Notes under the pieces: model-generated | What the model was told of the DNA's origin: nothing | The model's input: only the letters and a program-made list of their open reading frames with translations | Databases searched by the model: none | Source of the DNA: Ruminococcaceae bacterium AB4001 | GTDB taxonomy: Bacteria > Bacillota > Clostridia > Saccharofermentanales > Saccharofermentanaceae | Direction: 5' to 3' | Assembly: GCA_000621765.1 (NCBI GenBank) | Contig: JHXJ01000003.1 | Span: forward strand, 62,001 to 126,000 | DNA length: 64,000 nucleotides | Made by a program: the position numbers and the translations under genes | Part shown: positions 35,275 to 45,003 of the stretch, one piece after another | How the letters are laid out: the number at the start of each line of letters is the position of its first letter | Numbering within the stretch: the first letter of the stretch is position 1

Positions 35275-37893
35275 TCAGTTTCTGTTGACCTCAATAACAT
35301 CTTTTACCTGCAGAAGCTTTTCGCAGATACGGTCGAGCTGTTCACGGCTCGAGATGTTTATATTGGCATAAAGACGTGCCTCAGGGCCTGTCAGAACAGT
35401 ATTGATCTTGTCGACGTCGATCTTTTCGCTGTTCATCTTATCGATAACATCCATGATAAGACCGGGACGCTTTACGGCGACGATCACCAGACATACTTCA
35501 TAAGTAGAGAACTTCGCCTTCGATAGCCACTGTACGGCTACGAGACGCTGGTATCTCTCTTCAGCTTTCTGGGAGACTCCGCGGTTCCTGATTATATTCT
35601 GGATGTTATTACATGTGACCTTATGGATACCTACGCCCTTTTCCTGAGTAATATAGCCGATGATCTCGTCTCCGAAGATCGGATGGCAGCAGTTGGAAAT
35701 ATGGGTAATGATGGTATCAAGACCGTTAACGACAACGACATCGCTGCTGTGCGCGCGTCTTGCGGCATCGGCACGCGCGTTCCTTGAAGGCTTGGCGCTT
35801 GCTGCATGCGCAATCGCATCGTTGGGCTTCGCACCGGGAACGGCAGTCTGGTGCGGATCTGCGCCGAGAGCCGTGAGCGTTGCGCCATCGATCGACAATA
35901 CCTGCTTCTGGGGTTCAGGCTGTGCAGGCTGCTTGCTCTTTGTGCCTTTAACATTGCGTGTCTGGTCGGCCTTGCCGAGTTCGATCGGGATCTCCTGCGG
36001 GCTGTATGCGACATTGCCGTCGGCTGTGACCCTGTATCCGAGCGCACGGCGCTCCTCTTCAGAGATATTCCTGATATAGTCGTCACGGAGTCTGGAGAAC
36101 ACCTTGCTTACGCTGATGCTTCCGTATCCCAAAGCAGCGAACATGTCTTCCAGAGACTGGAAATTGTTGCGCTTCAAGATAACCTCGATGGACTTGTGCA
36201 TCAGGAGTTTGTTCGGATCGAAACCGTTACGCATGATCTCATTCGTAAGGAGTTCTCTACCCGTAGCTATATTGTCGGCCCTAGCCTCACGCTTGAACCA
36301 TGCATTTATCTTACTTCTAGCGTTTGCAGTCCTGACGATCGTGACCCAGTCTCTTGAAGGGCCCTTAACGATCTTGCTGCTCGATAAGATCTCGACGATA
36401 TCGCCGTTCTTGAGTTCATAAGACAGCGGAACGATACGTCCGTTAACCTTCGCGCCGTGCATGTGATTTCCGATGCCGGAGTGGATCGCATACGCGAAAT
36501 CGATCGGACAGGATCCCTTCGGAAGCTTGATTACCTCATGCTTCGGCGTGTATACGAAGATCTCGTCAGGCGCAATGTTCATCTTCAGGGATTCCAGGAA
36601 CTCGCCTGAATCGGTGAGCTCGTTCTGGGAATCGATGATCTGCCTCATCTCGTCGATCTTGCGGTCGTACCTGTCGGCTTTGAATTCGTGTGAATTTCCG
36701 GCTTCCTTGTAATGCCAGTGTGCGGCGATACCGAACTCGGCGATCTGGTGCATCGCGAAAGTCCTTATCTGGACCTCGAAAGGAGTGCCTGTATGGCTTA
36801 CAACAGTCGTATGGATCGACTGGTACTTGTTCTCCTTCGGCATTGCGATATAGTCCTTGAAGCGTCCCGGAACGTGCTGGTACATCTCGTGAATGATACC
36901 GAGTACCTGATAGCATTCTATGACTTCGTCAACTATGATCCTGCACGCGAAAAGGTCGTAGATCTCATCGATCGTCTTACCCTTTTCGTGCATCTTCTTA
37001 TAAATGCTGTAGAAATGCTTCGGACGGCCTTCAATGTCGTAATGGTCGATGCCGTTTTCCTCGAGCTTAGACCTGATCTCGGAAACAACATCCTCCATGA
37101 AGTCTTCTCTCTGGGCACGGTTGCCGTTAACGAGCTTGACCAGTTCATAGTAATCGTCGGGATGGAGATATCTTAAGCAGAGGTCCTCTAATTCCCACTT
37201 GATCTTGTAGATACCGAATCTTCCGGCAAAAGGAACATAGATATCAAGCGTTTCCTGTGCCTTTTCGATCTGCTTTTCGGGCGTCTGGAACTTTAAAGTC
37301 CTCATATTGTGAAGACGGTCAGCGAGCTTGATAAAGATGACTCTGACGTCTTCTGTCAGCGCCATGACCATCTTACGGACATTGGATGCCTGAATATCGG
37401 TCTTCGAATTGTAGACGACATTGTCGAGCTTTGTATTCAACTTGGTAACGCCGTCAACAAGGCTGCATACGACTGCACCGAACTTCTCGGTGACCATGGC
37501 ATTATCTACTATCGTATCTTCGATCGTGTCGTGCAAAAGAGCAGCGATGATCGTGTTTGAATCGACCTTGAGGTCTGCAAGGATGGTTGCTACGGCGACA
37601 GGATGAGTGATATAAGGCTCGCCTGTCTTACGTCTCTGATGACGGTGAGCTTTAAAGGCGAAAACAAACGCCTTCCTCATCTGCTCGTTGTCCCTTGCAA
37701 TATCTTTCTCATCAAGGTTTGCAGCGCGCGCATATTCGTCATAGAGCTCTATGATCTCGTTGAAGCGCTCGCTCATGTCAGAGGGAATATCGGGCACCAA
37801 ACTGTCATCAAGAAGATAGGCGCGTTCCGCCTCTTCCTGAACTTCTGTTTCCGTAACAGCTTCAAATGATCTGTCTTTCTTGCCCTTAGACAC
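35275..37893 (-). CDS. relA: Bifunctional (p)ppGpp synthetase/hydrolase RelA/SpoT (Rel)
   Basis: An 872-residue stringent-response enzyme. The HD hydrolase domain (about 85-215) has an intact LLHDTIED motif. The synthetase domain (about 270-385) has RPKHFYSIYKKM and KYQSIHTTV. TGS (about 430-495), helical, zinc-finger (NCCHPIFGDEI near 731) and C-terminal ACT domains follow. The protein is longer than the usual 730-770 residues because of an Ala/Pro/Gln-rich linker at about 640-720. The GTG at 37893 has AGGAG eight bases upstream and overlaps the recJ stop, implying coupling; a GTG at 37923 is less likely. Confidence 0.95.
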   Translation of the reverse strand: MSKGKKDRSFEAVTETEVQEEAERAYLLDDSLVPDIPSDMSERFNEIIELYDEYARAANLDEKDIARDNEQMRKAFVFAFKAHRHQRRKTGEPYITHPVAVATILADLKVDSNTIIAALLHDTIEDTIVDNAMVTEKFGAVVCSLVDGVTKLNTKLDNVVYNSKTDIQASNVRKMVMALTEDVRVIFIKLADRLHNMRTLKFQTPEKQIEKAQETLDIYVPFAGRFGIYKIKWELEDLCLRYLHPDDYYELVKLVNGNRAQREDFMEDVVSEIRSKLEENGIDHYDIEGRPKHFYSIYKKMHEKGKTIDEIYDLFACRIIVDEVIECYQVLGIIHEMYQHVPGRFKDYIAMPKENKYQSIHTTVVSHTGTPFEVQIRTFAMHQIAEFGIAAHWHYKEAGNSHEFKADRYDRKIDEMRQIIDSQNELTDSGEFLESLKMNIAPDEIFVYTPKHEVIKLPKGSCPIDFAYAIHSGIGNHMHGAKVNGRIVPLSYELKNGDIVEILSSSKIVKGPSRDWVTIVRTANARSKINAWFKREARADNIATGRELLTNEIMRNGFDPNKLLMHKSIEVILKRNNFQSLEDMFAALGYGSISVSKVFSRLRDDYIRNISEEERRALGYRVTADGNVAYSPQEIPIELGKADQTRNVKGTKSKQPAQPEPQKQVLSIDGATLTALGADPHQTAVPGAKPNDAIAHAASAKPSRNARADAARRAHSSDVVVVNGLDTIITHISNCCHPIFGDEIIGYITQEKGVGIHKVTCNNIQNIIRNRGVSQKAEERYQRLVAVQWLSKAKFSTYEVCLVIVAVKRPGLIMDVIDKMNSEKIDVDKINTVLTGPEARLYANINISSREQLDRICEKLLQVKDVIEVNRN

Positions 37894-40027
37894 CTTGTAT
37901 TCTCCTATATACCTCAGATTCACTGAGTTTTACCTTGTCTCCCGTTTGAAGGATGTTGAAGCATACTTTCAAAGGACTTATGGTCCTGAGCCTTATAAGT
38001 CTGCAGTCAGCGAAAACTTCAAGGCATCGCTTCACCTGAAACGGTGTTATCGATACATCATAATTGTTCGACACCAATCTTGCAAGAAGTTCAAGATCGA
38101 CTGTCGACATGGCAGTACCTCCGAACTTCTCAATAGCCTTATAGCAGGCTGCGTATTGACCGGGATCCGGCCTCATGCAGCTGGCAATATCTTCACCCGG
38201 AGCCATCTTGGCGATCTGGTCCATCGCAAGTCCGCTCAAATAGAGCTTTTCGGCGATATCGGCCTTTTTCCACATAAAGCTGTCCGGTGCTTCGGGCTTT
38301 ATGTCCTCCAGATGCAGGCTCAGGCTCGTCTCTCCGCGGTAGCTGTATTCGTTTAAGGTATAAGCGATATCGACCCTGTCACCGGCCCTTAAGATGTTGA
38401 AATAGTCTCCCATTCCAAATCCCACTGCAGAGAATGTTAAATTCCCGCTCTTATCCGTCAGGTCGAGCCTGATATGAGCTCCGCCGCTCATCTGGGCAAT
38501 ATTGGTTATAACAAGTCCCTTTGTAATGAATACGGGCTTGGGGTTTCCGATACCGAACGGCCTTAACTTGCAGACTTCCCTGTAGGAGTCGAAATCCAGA
38601 CCTTCAGGAAGGATCTCGCACTCGGCGTTAATTGAATCTTCCTCGTTTTCCTCGCCGGACTGCCCTTTTTCCTCATATATCAGCGCAGCTTCCTTTTCGA
38701 GAGCCTCCATAAAGGTGCCCATCTCAGACTTCCTTACAAGAAGTCCGGCAGCCTTCTTATGGCCTCCGAAATTAACCAGATGATCAGATATCCTCTCAAG
38801 GCATTCGTACAGATCGAAATCTCCGAAAGCCCTGCCGGATCCCTTTGCGCATCCGGGTTCGGTTGCATCATCAGTGAAAACAAGCGCCGATCTTCCATAA
38901 AATTGCGACAGCTTGCCGGCGACTATGCCCAGAACGCCCTGGTGCCAGTCTTTTCCGTATACGACAATGGGACCGCAGGTATTTGTAAGCGACCATCTCT
39001 CAGGTCTTGAAGGATTCTCAAGCTGCGCCCTTGCCTCATCGAAAACCTTGGCCTCGATCTCCTTGCGTTCATCGTTCTCCCTGGTAAGGTCCTGAGCTGC
39101 GATCTTAGCCTCCGAAGGATTATTCTCAAGGAAGAGTTTTAAGGCGTCTGCAGAATCGTAGAGCCTTCCTGCGGCATTGATCCTGGGAACGAAATTAAAT
39201 GAGATAAAGGTCTCATCCAATGTCTTTCCGGGTGTCAGAAGCATCTCGTTCATGACGCCGACGCCGACATTTGAAGGATTCTTCATGCTCTTAAATGCAC
39301 GCTTGATTATCGTTCTGTTCTCGTTTGTAACAGATACGAGGTCTGCAATAGTAGCAAGTCCTGCGAGTTCTACAGCCTGGCGCCAGATATTTCCCGTAAC
39401 CTTATGTCTTCCGTCCTTACCCAAAGCCTCAACAAGCTTCAAAGCAACGCCCGCACCGCAAAGATCGAGGAACGGATATGTATTGTCTGCCCTCTTTGCG
39501 CAGATAACGCAGTCAGCCGGCGGCAGTTCGTCCTTAACATTATGGTGATCCGTTACGATCACCTTTATTCCCCTGTTCTTGAGTTCCTGGACTGTATCGA
39601 CGTTCGTAACACCGCAGTCGACCGTAATGACGAGATCCGGCGACTTCTCGATAACTTTGTCCATTATCTTCTCAGTCAGTCCGTACCCGTGCTCGGATCT
39701 GTGAGGCACGATATACTGCACATCTGCCTGATGACTCCTGAAATATCTTACGAGAATGGAAGTAGCAGTGACGCCGTCGCAGTCGTAATCGCCATATACG
39801 AGGATCTTACCGTGAGCATCGATCGTCTCGCTGATGATGTCGACAGCCTTGCGCATGTCATTATAAAGGAACGGATCGTGCCAGATTCCGTCTTCTTCTG
39901 CTAAAAATTTTTCTACGGACTGCCCTTCGGTTATTCCGCGGTTCCTAAGCAACACATCAAGTAGCGTATCAGCATCCGCAACTTTTGGGGATGCCGATAA
40001 GCGCCAGTTCTTACCGGTCAATAACAT
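37886..40027 (-). CDS. recJ: Single-stranded-DNA exonuclease RecJ
   Basis: A 713-residue DHH-family 5'-3' exonuclease of recombination and repair. The first motif is YGDYDCDGVTATS, then DHH as VTDHHNVKDELP and the DHHA1 domain motif GGHKKAAG. The OB-fold and a C-terminal extension typical of Firmicutes follow. Its stop overlaps the relA start, so the two are cotranscribed. The start ATG at 40027 gives the expected MLLTGKNW N-terminus; no strong ribosome binding site is visible. Confidence 0.95.
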   Translation of the reverse strand: MLLTGKNWRLSASPKVADADTLLDVLLRNRGITEGQSVEKFLAEEDGIWHDPFLYNDMRKAVDIISETIDAHGKILVYGDYDCDGVTATSILVRYFRSHQADVQYIVPHRSEHGYGLTEKIMDKVIEKSPDLVITVDCGVTNVDTVQELKNRGIKVIVTDHHNVKDELPPADCVICAKRADNTYPFLDLCGAGVALKLVEALGKDGRHKVTGNIWRQAVELAGLATIADLVSVTNENRTIIKRAFKSMKNPSNVGVGVMNEMLLTPGKTLDETFISFNFVPRINAAGRLYDSADALKLFLENNPSEAKIAAQDLTRENDERKEIEAKVFDEARAQLENPSRPERWSLTNTCGPIVVYGKDWHQGVLGIVAGKLSQFYGRSALVFTDDATEPGCAKGSGRAFGDFDLYECLERISDHLVNFGGHKKAAGLLVRKSEMGTFMEALEKEAALIYEEKGQSGEENEEDSINAECEILPEGLDFDSYREVCKLRPFGIGNPKPVFITKGLVITNIAQMSGGAHIRLDLTDKSGNLTFSAVGFGMGDYFNILRAGDRVDIAYTLNEYSYRGETSLSLHLEDIKPEAPDSFMWKKADIAEKLYLSGLAMDQIAKMAPGEDIASCMRPDPGQYAACYKAIEKFGGTAMSTVDLELLARLVSNNYDVSITPFQVKRCLEVFADCRLIRLRTISPLKVCFNILQTGDKVKLSESEVYRRIQGV

Positions 40028-40126
40028 AAATCAAATCTCAACTTTATCTTTATTGAGTATATTATAGCCGAAAAAGCTGAGTTTACAAAGAAACTGTCTT
40101 AAAAGTGCAGTAGATAAAAAGAGTTT

Positions 40127-41431
40127 TTATGGCTTAGGGATAACCTCTCCGCCCCACTCCGAGACGACCAGACCGTGCCTCTCGCTCAAAGCCGGATTCA
40201 TTCCGCTAAGTTCCTGGGGCTGTATCTCCACATATTCGTCAGAAGCATACCAGAGCATGTTCACACGGATCTCCACATCGGGCTCAGTATCGAAGACCAA
40301 TTTCGCCGCGTCAGTATACGCATCCGTCTGGAACGTAATGACATTGTATTCGTTGTTCTCCATGAAAGGCAGCCAGTATCCCTTGAAATCAGCACTTTCC
40401 TGATCGTTCATGCCTAACTTTTCGAGAGCGTCATCGAGGAAAGCCTCGGTGTCACATCCCCTGATGCAGAATCCGTGATCAAGGTCATAATCCATATCGA
40501 GATCTGCTTCCCAGAAAAGGAATCTGTAATCATCGCCGTTCCTGTCAGTCAGGATGCCGTCAGGAGTTGCGGAAACAGTCCAGCCCTCATCAGGATCGTA
40601 TTCCGGATATGTGCAGGTAAGATCGCCGTTAAGATCAAGTTTTAAATTGACGTATTCATCTGTGTTGCCGTAAATATAAATAACAGGAGCATGCGCCCTT
40701 ACGCGGTACGTAGTCTGACTCGCTTTTTTCAGGTAAGTGCCGACGCCGAATACTCCAAAAGCGAAAATTGCTGACAGAACGATCATAACAACAGATACGG
40801 CGATTGCTCCGTTATGGCGCTTTTCACCATCTGCCTTCTTCTTGACGACGGCATTCATGAGTACGATGCTGAAAACCAGGATCAGAACGCTCGGAATTAT
40901 CATGAACCAAAGGAGTCCTCCGGCAAAAGGATTCGCGCTGCCCTTGATCGCGATTACATTTGTATAGTAATCACTGTCTCTCTCATCGTAAACGAAATTA
41001 ACCTTCTGGTTTTTGGAGATCTTGATATTTCCGCAGTTGTCGCAGACGCTGTCATAAACATATGTCATCGGTCCGGCTTCAAACCACCTTGAACCTGAAA
41101 CGTTGGAGACCTCTATCCTGGCAGAATTCAGCCTTTCAACGCCTATCTCGACATAATCTGCTGCTGCATAATTATCCGAAGATGCCTGCCATCCGCCTTC
41201 TTCTGCTTCGATAATATCACTCAAAGTATTACGCACCTCTATCTTCGAAACGTAACCGCTGAATACAGGATAAGCTTCATAGCTTCTTTCTGTTATGGCA
41301 TACGGATTATTTGAATTGTTATTTGAACTATTCCAGAAAACAAAATAACACATTAGATTGATCATTATGAGAGCGAACAGCTCCACGCCAATGATCAGGA
41401 CTCTGCCTATAGGAAAAGAATTCGCTTTCAT
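40127..41431 (-). CDS. Membrane protein with DUF3592-like repeats, function unknown
   Basis: A 434-residue protein with hydrophobic helices at about 10-32, 180-205 and 215-240. Between the first two is an extracellular beta-rich domain containing YDSVCDNCGN and YDERDSDYYTN, the latter typical of DUF3592-like domains. The C-terminal half (about 245-430) is an acidic, Tyr/Asp-rich soluble domain that I do not recognise. ATG at 41431 has CGAGGTG upstream. It appears to be a single-gene unit after rpsU. Confidence 0.7.
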   Translation of the reverse strand: MKANSFPIGRVLIIGVELFALIMINLMCYFVFWNSSNNNSNNPYAITERSYEAYPVFSGYVSKIEVRNTLSDIIEAEEGGWQASSDNYAAADYVEIGVERLNSARIEVSNVSGSRWFEAGPMTYVYDSVCDNCGNIKISKNQKVNFVYDERDSDYYTNVIAIKGSANPFAGGLLWFMIIPSVLILVFSIVLMNAVVKKKADGEKRHNGAIAVSVVMIVLSAIFAFGVFGVGTYLKKASQTTYRVRAHAPVIYIYGNTDEYVNLKLDLNGDLTCTYPEYDPDEGWTVSATPDGILTDRNGDDYRFLFWEADLDMDYDLDHGFCIRGCDTEAFLDDALEKLGMNDQESADFKGYWLPFMENNEYNVITFQTDAYTDAAKLVFDTEPDVEIRVNMLWYASDEYVEIQPQELSGMNPALSERHGLVVSEWGGEVIPKP

Positions 41432-41510
41432 GATCACACCTCGCAACTTCGTTATTATCTTAAATACAATCAATTAACGCAAAATGTTGCATATGATCAA
41501 AAAGTTTTAA

Positions 41511-41543
41511 GAAAAAAGGAGACATCCTTTTGGGACATCTCCT
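41511..41543 (-). terminator. Intrinsic terminator of rpsU
   Basis: AGGAGACATCC (41517-41527) and GGACATCTCCT (41533-41543) form an 11-bp stem when read as minus-strand RNA, with two G-U pairs, followed by TTTTTTCTT. It lies 15 bases after the rpsU stop. Confidence 0.85.
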
Positions 41544-41557
41544 CTGTTAAAGTCTTA

Positions 41558-41731
41558 TTAATGCTTTCTCTTTCTTGCTGCTTCAGACTTCTTCTTTCTC
41601 TTTACAGAAGGCTTCTCGTAATGTTCTCTCTTACGAACTTCTGCAAGAACGCCTGACTTTGCGCAAGAACGCTTAAATCTGCGAAGTGCACTGTCAAGGG
41701 ACTCGCCTTCCTTAACTTTAATCTCAGACAT
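41558..41731 (-). CDS. rpsU: 30S ribosomal protein S21
   Basis: A 57-residue basic protein matching bS21: [20 protein letters not shown] at the start, [24 protein letters not shown] in the middle, and a Lys/Arg-rich tail. It is preceded by GAGGGGGG and followed by a strong terminator. bS21 takes part in initiation on the small subunit. Confidence 0.97.
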   Translation of the reverse strand: MSEIKVKEGESLDSALRRFKRSCAKSGVLAEVRKREHYEKPSVKRKKKSEAARKRKH

Positions 41732-41805
41732 CTTTATCCCCCCTCTCGTGCGTGGATTTCAAACTCGGATATTATATAGGACACCTAGTCCAAAGTCAAA
41801 CCCTG

Positions 41806-42591
41806 TTAGCCGGCAAACGGCATCGGCACATCCTTAAGCAGCAAAGCAACGATCACTGCAATCGCGATCACGGGTGCCAAAGCTATCTTTCTCTTCTTGG
41901 ATTTGCATACAAGCGCGAAAATGATGCCAAGCACAACAGCAACGCAGGCGGCAATACAAGCCCCTCTGATCCTCAGGAAAAGCATCAGGCACATAGCAAG
42001 CTTAACAGGACCATAACTCATCTTGGTCTTCTTTACTTTGCCTATAACAGCTGTAGCAATGGCCATAAGCAATCCTACGCATCCTGAAGCTATAAGGCCT
42101 TCAATAGCATATGCCTGCATCTCAGGCATAAATCCTACTGTCATGATCCATACTACCAGGATAGCTGCAAGGAATCCGTTCGGAATGACGCCTGAATCCC
42201 AGTCAGCCAAGGAAAGTCCGAGCAAAAGGACTTCAAGTACCAAAGCAGCAACGACAGGAGCATCGACAGCGCCGTGCAAGGCCAGTGTTCCCGCAAATAC
42301 ACATCCCAGTATGATCTCGAAAATAAGATCTCTCGGCGGAACCTTCGAACCGCAGTATCTGCACTTACCCTTTAAAGCAATATAAGAAATGATCGGAAAA
42401 AGGTCAGCAGTTGACAATTCATGTCCGCATGTATCGCAATGGCTATGCCCGAGCATCCAGTCCTCTCCCCTGACAACACGCCAGGCGGTACAGGTAATAA
42501 AGCTCGCAAAAACTGCACCGAACACAAATGAAAGAACGATCAGGTATATGCCGATAAAAGGTATCTCAAACAAAGGATATGAAAAAACCAA
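41806..42591 (-). CDS. Prepilin peptidase-like protein with methyltransferase half but one lost catalytic Asp
   Basis: A 261-residue, multi-helix membrane protein of the PilD/TcpJ family. The N-terminal domain has both CxxC zinc pairs (C52/C55 and C77/C80) of the N-methyltransferase part. The first peptidase aspartate is present in ADWDSGVIPN (D130). The second, expected in GxGDxKL, is lost: the sequence reads SYGPVKLA, with Pro195 in its place. So it may methylate but probably not cleave prepilins. I chose the TTG at 42591, ten bases after AAGGAG; the longer frame to 42654 begins inside the promoter region. A second peptidase at 60468 is complementary. Confidence 0.85.
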   Translation of the reverse strand: MVFSYPLFEIPFIGIYLIVLSFVFGAVFASFITCTAWRVVRGEDWMLGHSHCDTCGHELSTADLFPIISYIALKGKCRYCGSKVPPRDLIFEIILGCVFAGTLALHGAVDAPVVAALVLEVLLLGLSLADWDSGVIPNGFLAAILVVWIMTVGFMPEMQAYAIEGLIASGCVGLLMAIATAVIGKVKKTKMSYGPVKLAMCLMLFLRIRGACIAACVAVVLGIIFALVCKSKKRKIALAPVIAIAVIVALLLKDVPMPFAG

Positions 42592-42674
42592 GATCAGTAT
42601 TCTCCTTAACTGGATATTTCTGACCTTGATTATACACTGTGTGGGGAGATGCAAAAAGAAAAATATGTAAAAGC

Positions 42675-42701
42675 AAAAAACAACCGGGGGTTACCCGGTT
42701 G
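42675..42701 (-). terminator. Intrinsic terminator of the major pilin gene
   Basis: CAACCGGG (42681-42688) and CCCGGTTG (42694-42701) form an eight-base-pair stem with a five-base loop, followed on the minus strand by TTTTTTGCTTTT. It lies about 40 bases after the pilin stop. Confidence 0.9.
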
Positions 42702-42740
42702 CTTTTATTGATTTAGTTTAGGTTTACTCTGAATCAGCTA

Positions 42741-43172
42741 TTATGTAGAAGAAGCAGGAGCTGCAGACCATGTAGCTGTTGTAGGAGTCCAAGTATAAGT
42801 ATATCCGTTGATATCAACTGTTCCTGTTGTAATCCTACCGGAAGTGTCAGATTTAAACGCTACGTTAGTTACCTTACCTGAAGCATCACCGATCAAATCT
42901 GCAACTGTTGTGTTGTTTCCGCAATCAGTATCCAACTTGATATCTAATGTACCTGTTTTAGGATTACCTAAAGAATACTGATATGTTGCTGCGGACTGAG
43001 CTGCTGTCAAAACTGTAGCTGCCATCTGATAGTCCTTTTCCTGTCTTGCTCTCTTGATGTATCCGGTGAGTGCAGGAACGAGCATAGCTGCAAGTACTGC
43101 GAGGATAACGAGAACGACAATGAGCTCTACCAATGTGAAACCCTTCTTAGTTGACTTACCTACTTTTTTCAT
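42741..43172 (-). CDS. Major type IV pilin (prepilin)
   Basis: A 143-residue prepilin. A short basic leader (11 residues) ends in KKG, cut before FTLVEL, with Glu at mature position 5, followed by the long hydrophobic alpha-1 helix. The globular part is Thr/Ser/Asn-rich with a likely beta sheet and no obvious disulphide pair. The perfect AAGGAGGT ribosome binding site, strong promoter and separate terminator suggest that it is the abundant subunit. Confidence 0.93.
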   Translation of the reverse strand: MKKVGKSTKKGFTLVELIVVLVILAVLAAMLVPALTGYIKRARQEKDYQMAATVLTAAQSAATYQYSLGNPKTGTLDIKLDTDCGNNTTVADLIGDASGKVTNVAFKSDTSGRITTGTVDINGYTYTWTPTTATWSAAPASST

Positions 43173-43259
43173 TTTAGTGACCTCCTTTTTAATTCACCCT
43201 GTTAGTGAGTTTGTTTGATTTGTTATTTGTCAAATGTGTTTGACTTGCTTGATGGTCTT

Positions 43260-43288
43260 ACTATAACTCATCCCAAATCAGACTTCAA
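43260..43288 (-). promoter_or_regulatory. Promoter of the major pilin gene
   Basis: TTGAAG (43283-43288) and TATAGT (43260-43265) on the minus strand are spaced by 17 bases, giving a leader of about 80 bases before the pilin start. The rest of the 43173-43452 gap shows no further gene and no c-di-GMP riboswitch core. Confidence 0.75.
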
Positions 43289-43452
43289 CACATTTCCGCC
43301 ACAATTCACTACTGGGTAACAATTTGTTTATCCGATTGAGAAAATAACCTTATTTGCAAACGGAATGTAAATGAAACTATACATGTAGGAATAACGGATA
43401 ACTCTGAATTATCAAAGCAAAAACGGCTAAACATCAGTAAATACAGGGCTTT

Positions 43453-44217
43453 TCACCCGAAGCAGAGAGCTACACTTCTTGAATAAGCCGCGCCAGAATC
43501 GTCGTTTACAGTTACATCACAGATAACATAAGCAGGCAGGTTATCCCTGTCAAATGTAAGATCGCGGAAATTCAGATCGACTGTACATCCAAGATATGTG
43601 GTGCGTACAAAAGGATTTGTAAAATCATAGTATTCGCCCGGATAAACATACGGATAAGTGCTGCCGTGCAGACTGATCTCATACGTTTTGCTCTGGTAGT
43701 ATCCGTAATGTATTAATCCTGCTTCTTTATCCGAAGCTTCCATGTTATAAATCGAACGGCTTGTGATCCTCGATGCATCGCCTTCAGTTATCTTATAATC
43801 AGCTTCAGCCTGATCTCTGGCAAGGATCGCATTAACGACCACATCTCCAATCTCGTAATTTGATGCGATTGTCTCACAATAATTGTTGTTTCTTCTAAAA
43901 ACAAGAACCTTGCCGCCGCTTGAACTGGGCTGCGCCGAATCCATTATAAGACCGCTGTAATCATCCATATCCGCGATCCAGACGTCTCCTGTATCCGTGA
44001 TTATTGCCTTGGAACACTCCGAACGCAGAGAATCGACAACTGAATCAGCTACGATCTGTACCCTGTTCTGTTCAAGAGAGCGCGTATATATTTTTGAGAC
44101 AGGAAGAATGAGCATTACACAAGCAACAGCAAAGAGAGCCGTCAGAGCCATTGCTGCAACTAACTCAACTAAAGTGATTCCACGCTTCTTTCTTTGTACT
44201 GCACTCTTATTCTTCAT
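43453..44217 (-). CDS. GspJ/PilW-like minor pilin
   Basis: A 254-residue minor prepilin. The leader ends in RKKRG, cut before ITLVEL, with Glu at mature position 5; the hydrophobic helix and a larger C-terminal domain follow. The ATG at 44217 (MKNKSAV) lies one base after the previous gene's stop; a longer frame to 44298 would overlap it. Size and position fit the J-like component of a tip complex. Confidence 0.82.
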   Translation of the reverse strand: MKNKSAVQRKKRGITLVELVAAMALTALFAVACVMLILPVSKIYTRSLEQNRVQIVADSVVDSLRSECSKAIITDTGDVWIADMDDYSGLIMDSAQPSSSGGKVLVFRRNNNYCETIASNYEIGDVVVNAILARDQAEADYKITEGDASRITSRSIYNMEASDKEAGLIHYGYYQSKTYEISLHGSTYPYVYPGEYYDFTNPFVRTTYLGCTVDLNFRDLTFDRDNLPAYVICDVTVNDDSGAAYSRSVALCFG

Positions 44218-44218
44218 A

Positions 44219-44551
44219 TCAGCCCACACTCGATGAATAGACCACATAGGTCTTTGAATCAACGTTATAAACCTGTCTGTAAACAACGACCGGATCATTA
44301 GGATCGGAATTCATAACAGGCATCTTTATAGGAGGAGCATTGTTTAATGCTATCTGTTCCTGAAGATCCGTCATAGCCTTATCAGCACTGTCACGGTTTT
44401 TGTCAGCCTGCAAACTTGAGTTAGAAGCATACGCTATTCCCTGAGAGAACAGCACCATCATGATGGACAGCACCGTAAAAGCTACAACGACCTCAACGAT
44501 CGTCTCACCTTTATTATCTGACAGATATCCGTTCTTTCTAATCAGCTTCAT
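44219..44551 (-). CDS. GspI/PilV-like minor pilin
   Basis: A 110-residue minor prepilin. Cleavage is expected after Gly in DNKG, before ETIVEV; Glu stands at mature position 5, but the first mature residue is also Glu, where Phe or Met is usual. The hydrophobic helix (VVVAFTVLSIMMVLFSQG) is clear. A short C-terminal domain follows. It sits one base from the genes on both sides (TGA-T-ATG). Confidence 0.8.
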   Translation of the reverse strand: MKLIRKNGYLSDNKGETIVEVVVAFTVLSIMMVLFSQGIAYASNSSLQADKNRDSADKAMTDLQEQIALNNAPPIKMPVMNSDPNDPVVVYRQVYNVDSKTYVVYSSSVG

Positions 44552-44552
44552 A

Positions 44553-44993
44553 TCAGCTAACCCTCATGTATGTAGTGTTTGCGCCATAATAAGTTGCGGT
44601 ATATATATAGCTCTCACCTGCCGTTGTTGCAGTCACGGTAACAGTGTATGTATTCACGCTCGTATCCAATGCCTTTACCGTAACGGTTACATCGACATTA
44701 TTGGACGAGTCACTGATCAATTCTCTGTCAGCGTATTTGTCTAAAGGCAGTTTATTCTGGTTGATAAGTCCGTCGATTGCCGAACCCATAGACGTTGCCG
44801 CCTCATAAGCCTGATCCCTGAAATACTGTCTGTCAGCCGAAGTCATCAACGTATTAACATTTACGGAAAGCACTAAGATGCTGGCGATTACTATTATGGA
44901 AATAATAGTTACCAATACGATACTGGCACCATCATTGCTATGAAGGATATCTGCCGTTCTTTTTGATAATGCTGTCTTACATTTACGTCTCAT
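44553..44993 (-). CDS. GspK/PilX-like minor pilin
   Basis: A 146-residue protein. A longer basic leader ends in NDG, followed by ASIVLVTIISIIVIASILVL, a hydrophobic helix without Glu at position 5, as is usual for GspK/PilX-type components. A Thr/Val-rich beta domain follows. The chosen ATG at 44993 sits in the same stop-start junction (GCTGATATGA) as the next two genes; starts at 45026 or 45011 are alternatives that overlap the giant gene. Confidence 0.72.
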   Translation of the reverse strand: MRRKCKTALSKRTADILHSNDGASIVLVTIISIIVIASILVLSVNVNTLMTSADRQYFRDQAYEAATSMGSAIDGLINQNKLPLDKYADRELISDSSNNVDVTVTVKALDTSVNTYTVTVTATTAGESYIYTATYYGANTTYMRVS

Positions 44994-45003
44994 ATCAGCT
45001 AAC

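Noticed and set aside
43173-43452. c-di-GMP riboswitch before the pilin gene
   Set aside because: No GEMM-like core could be found; only a promoter and ribosome binding site are visible. The same applies to 54295-54724.
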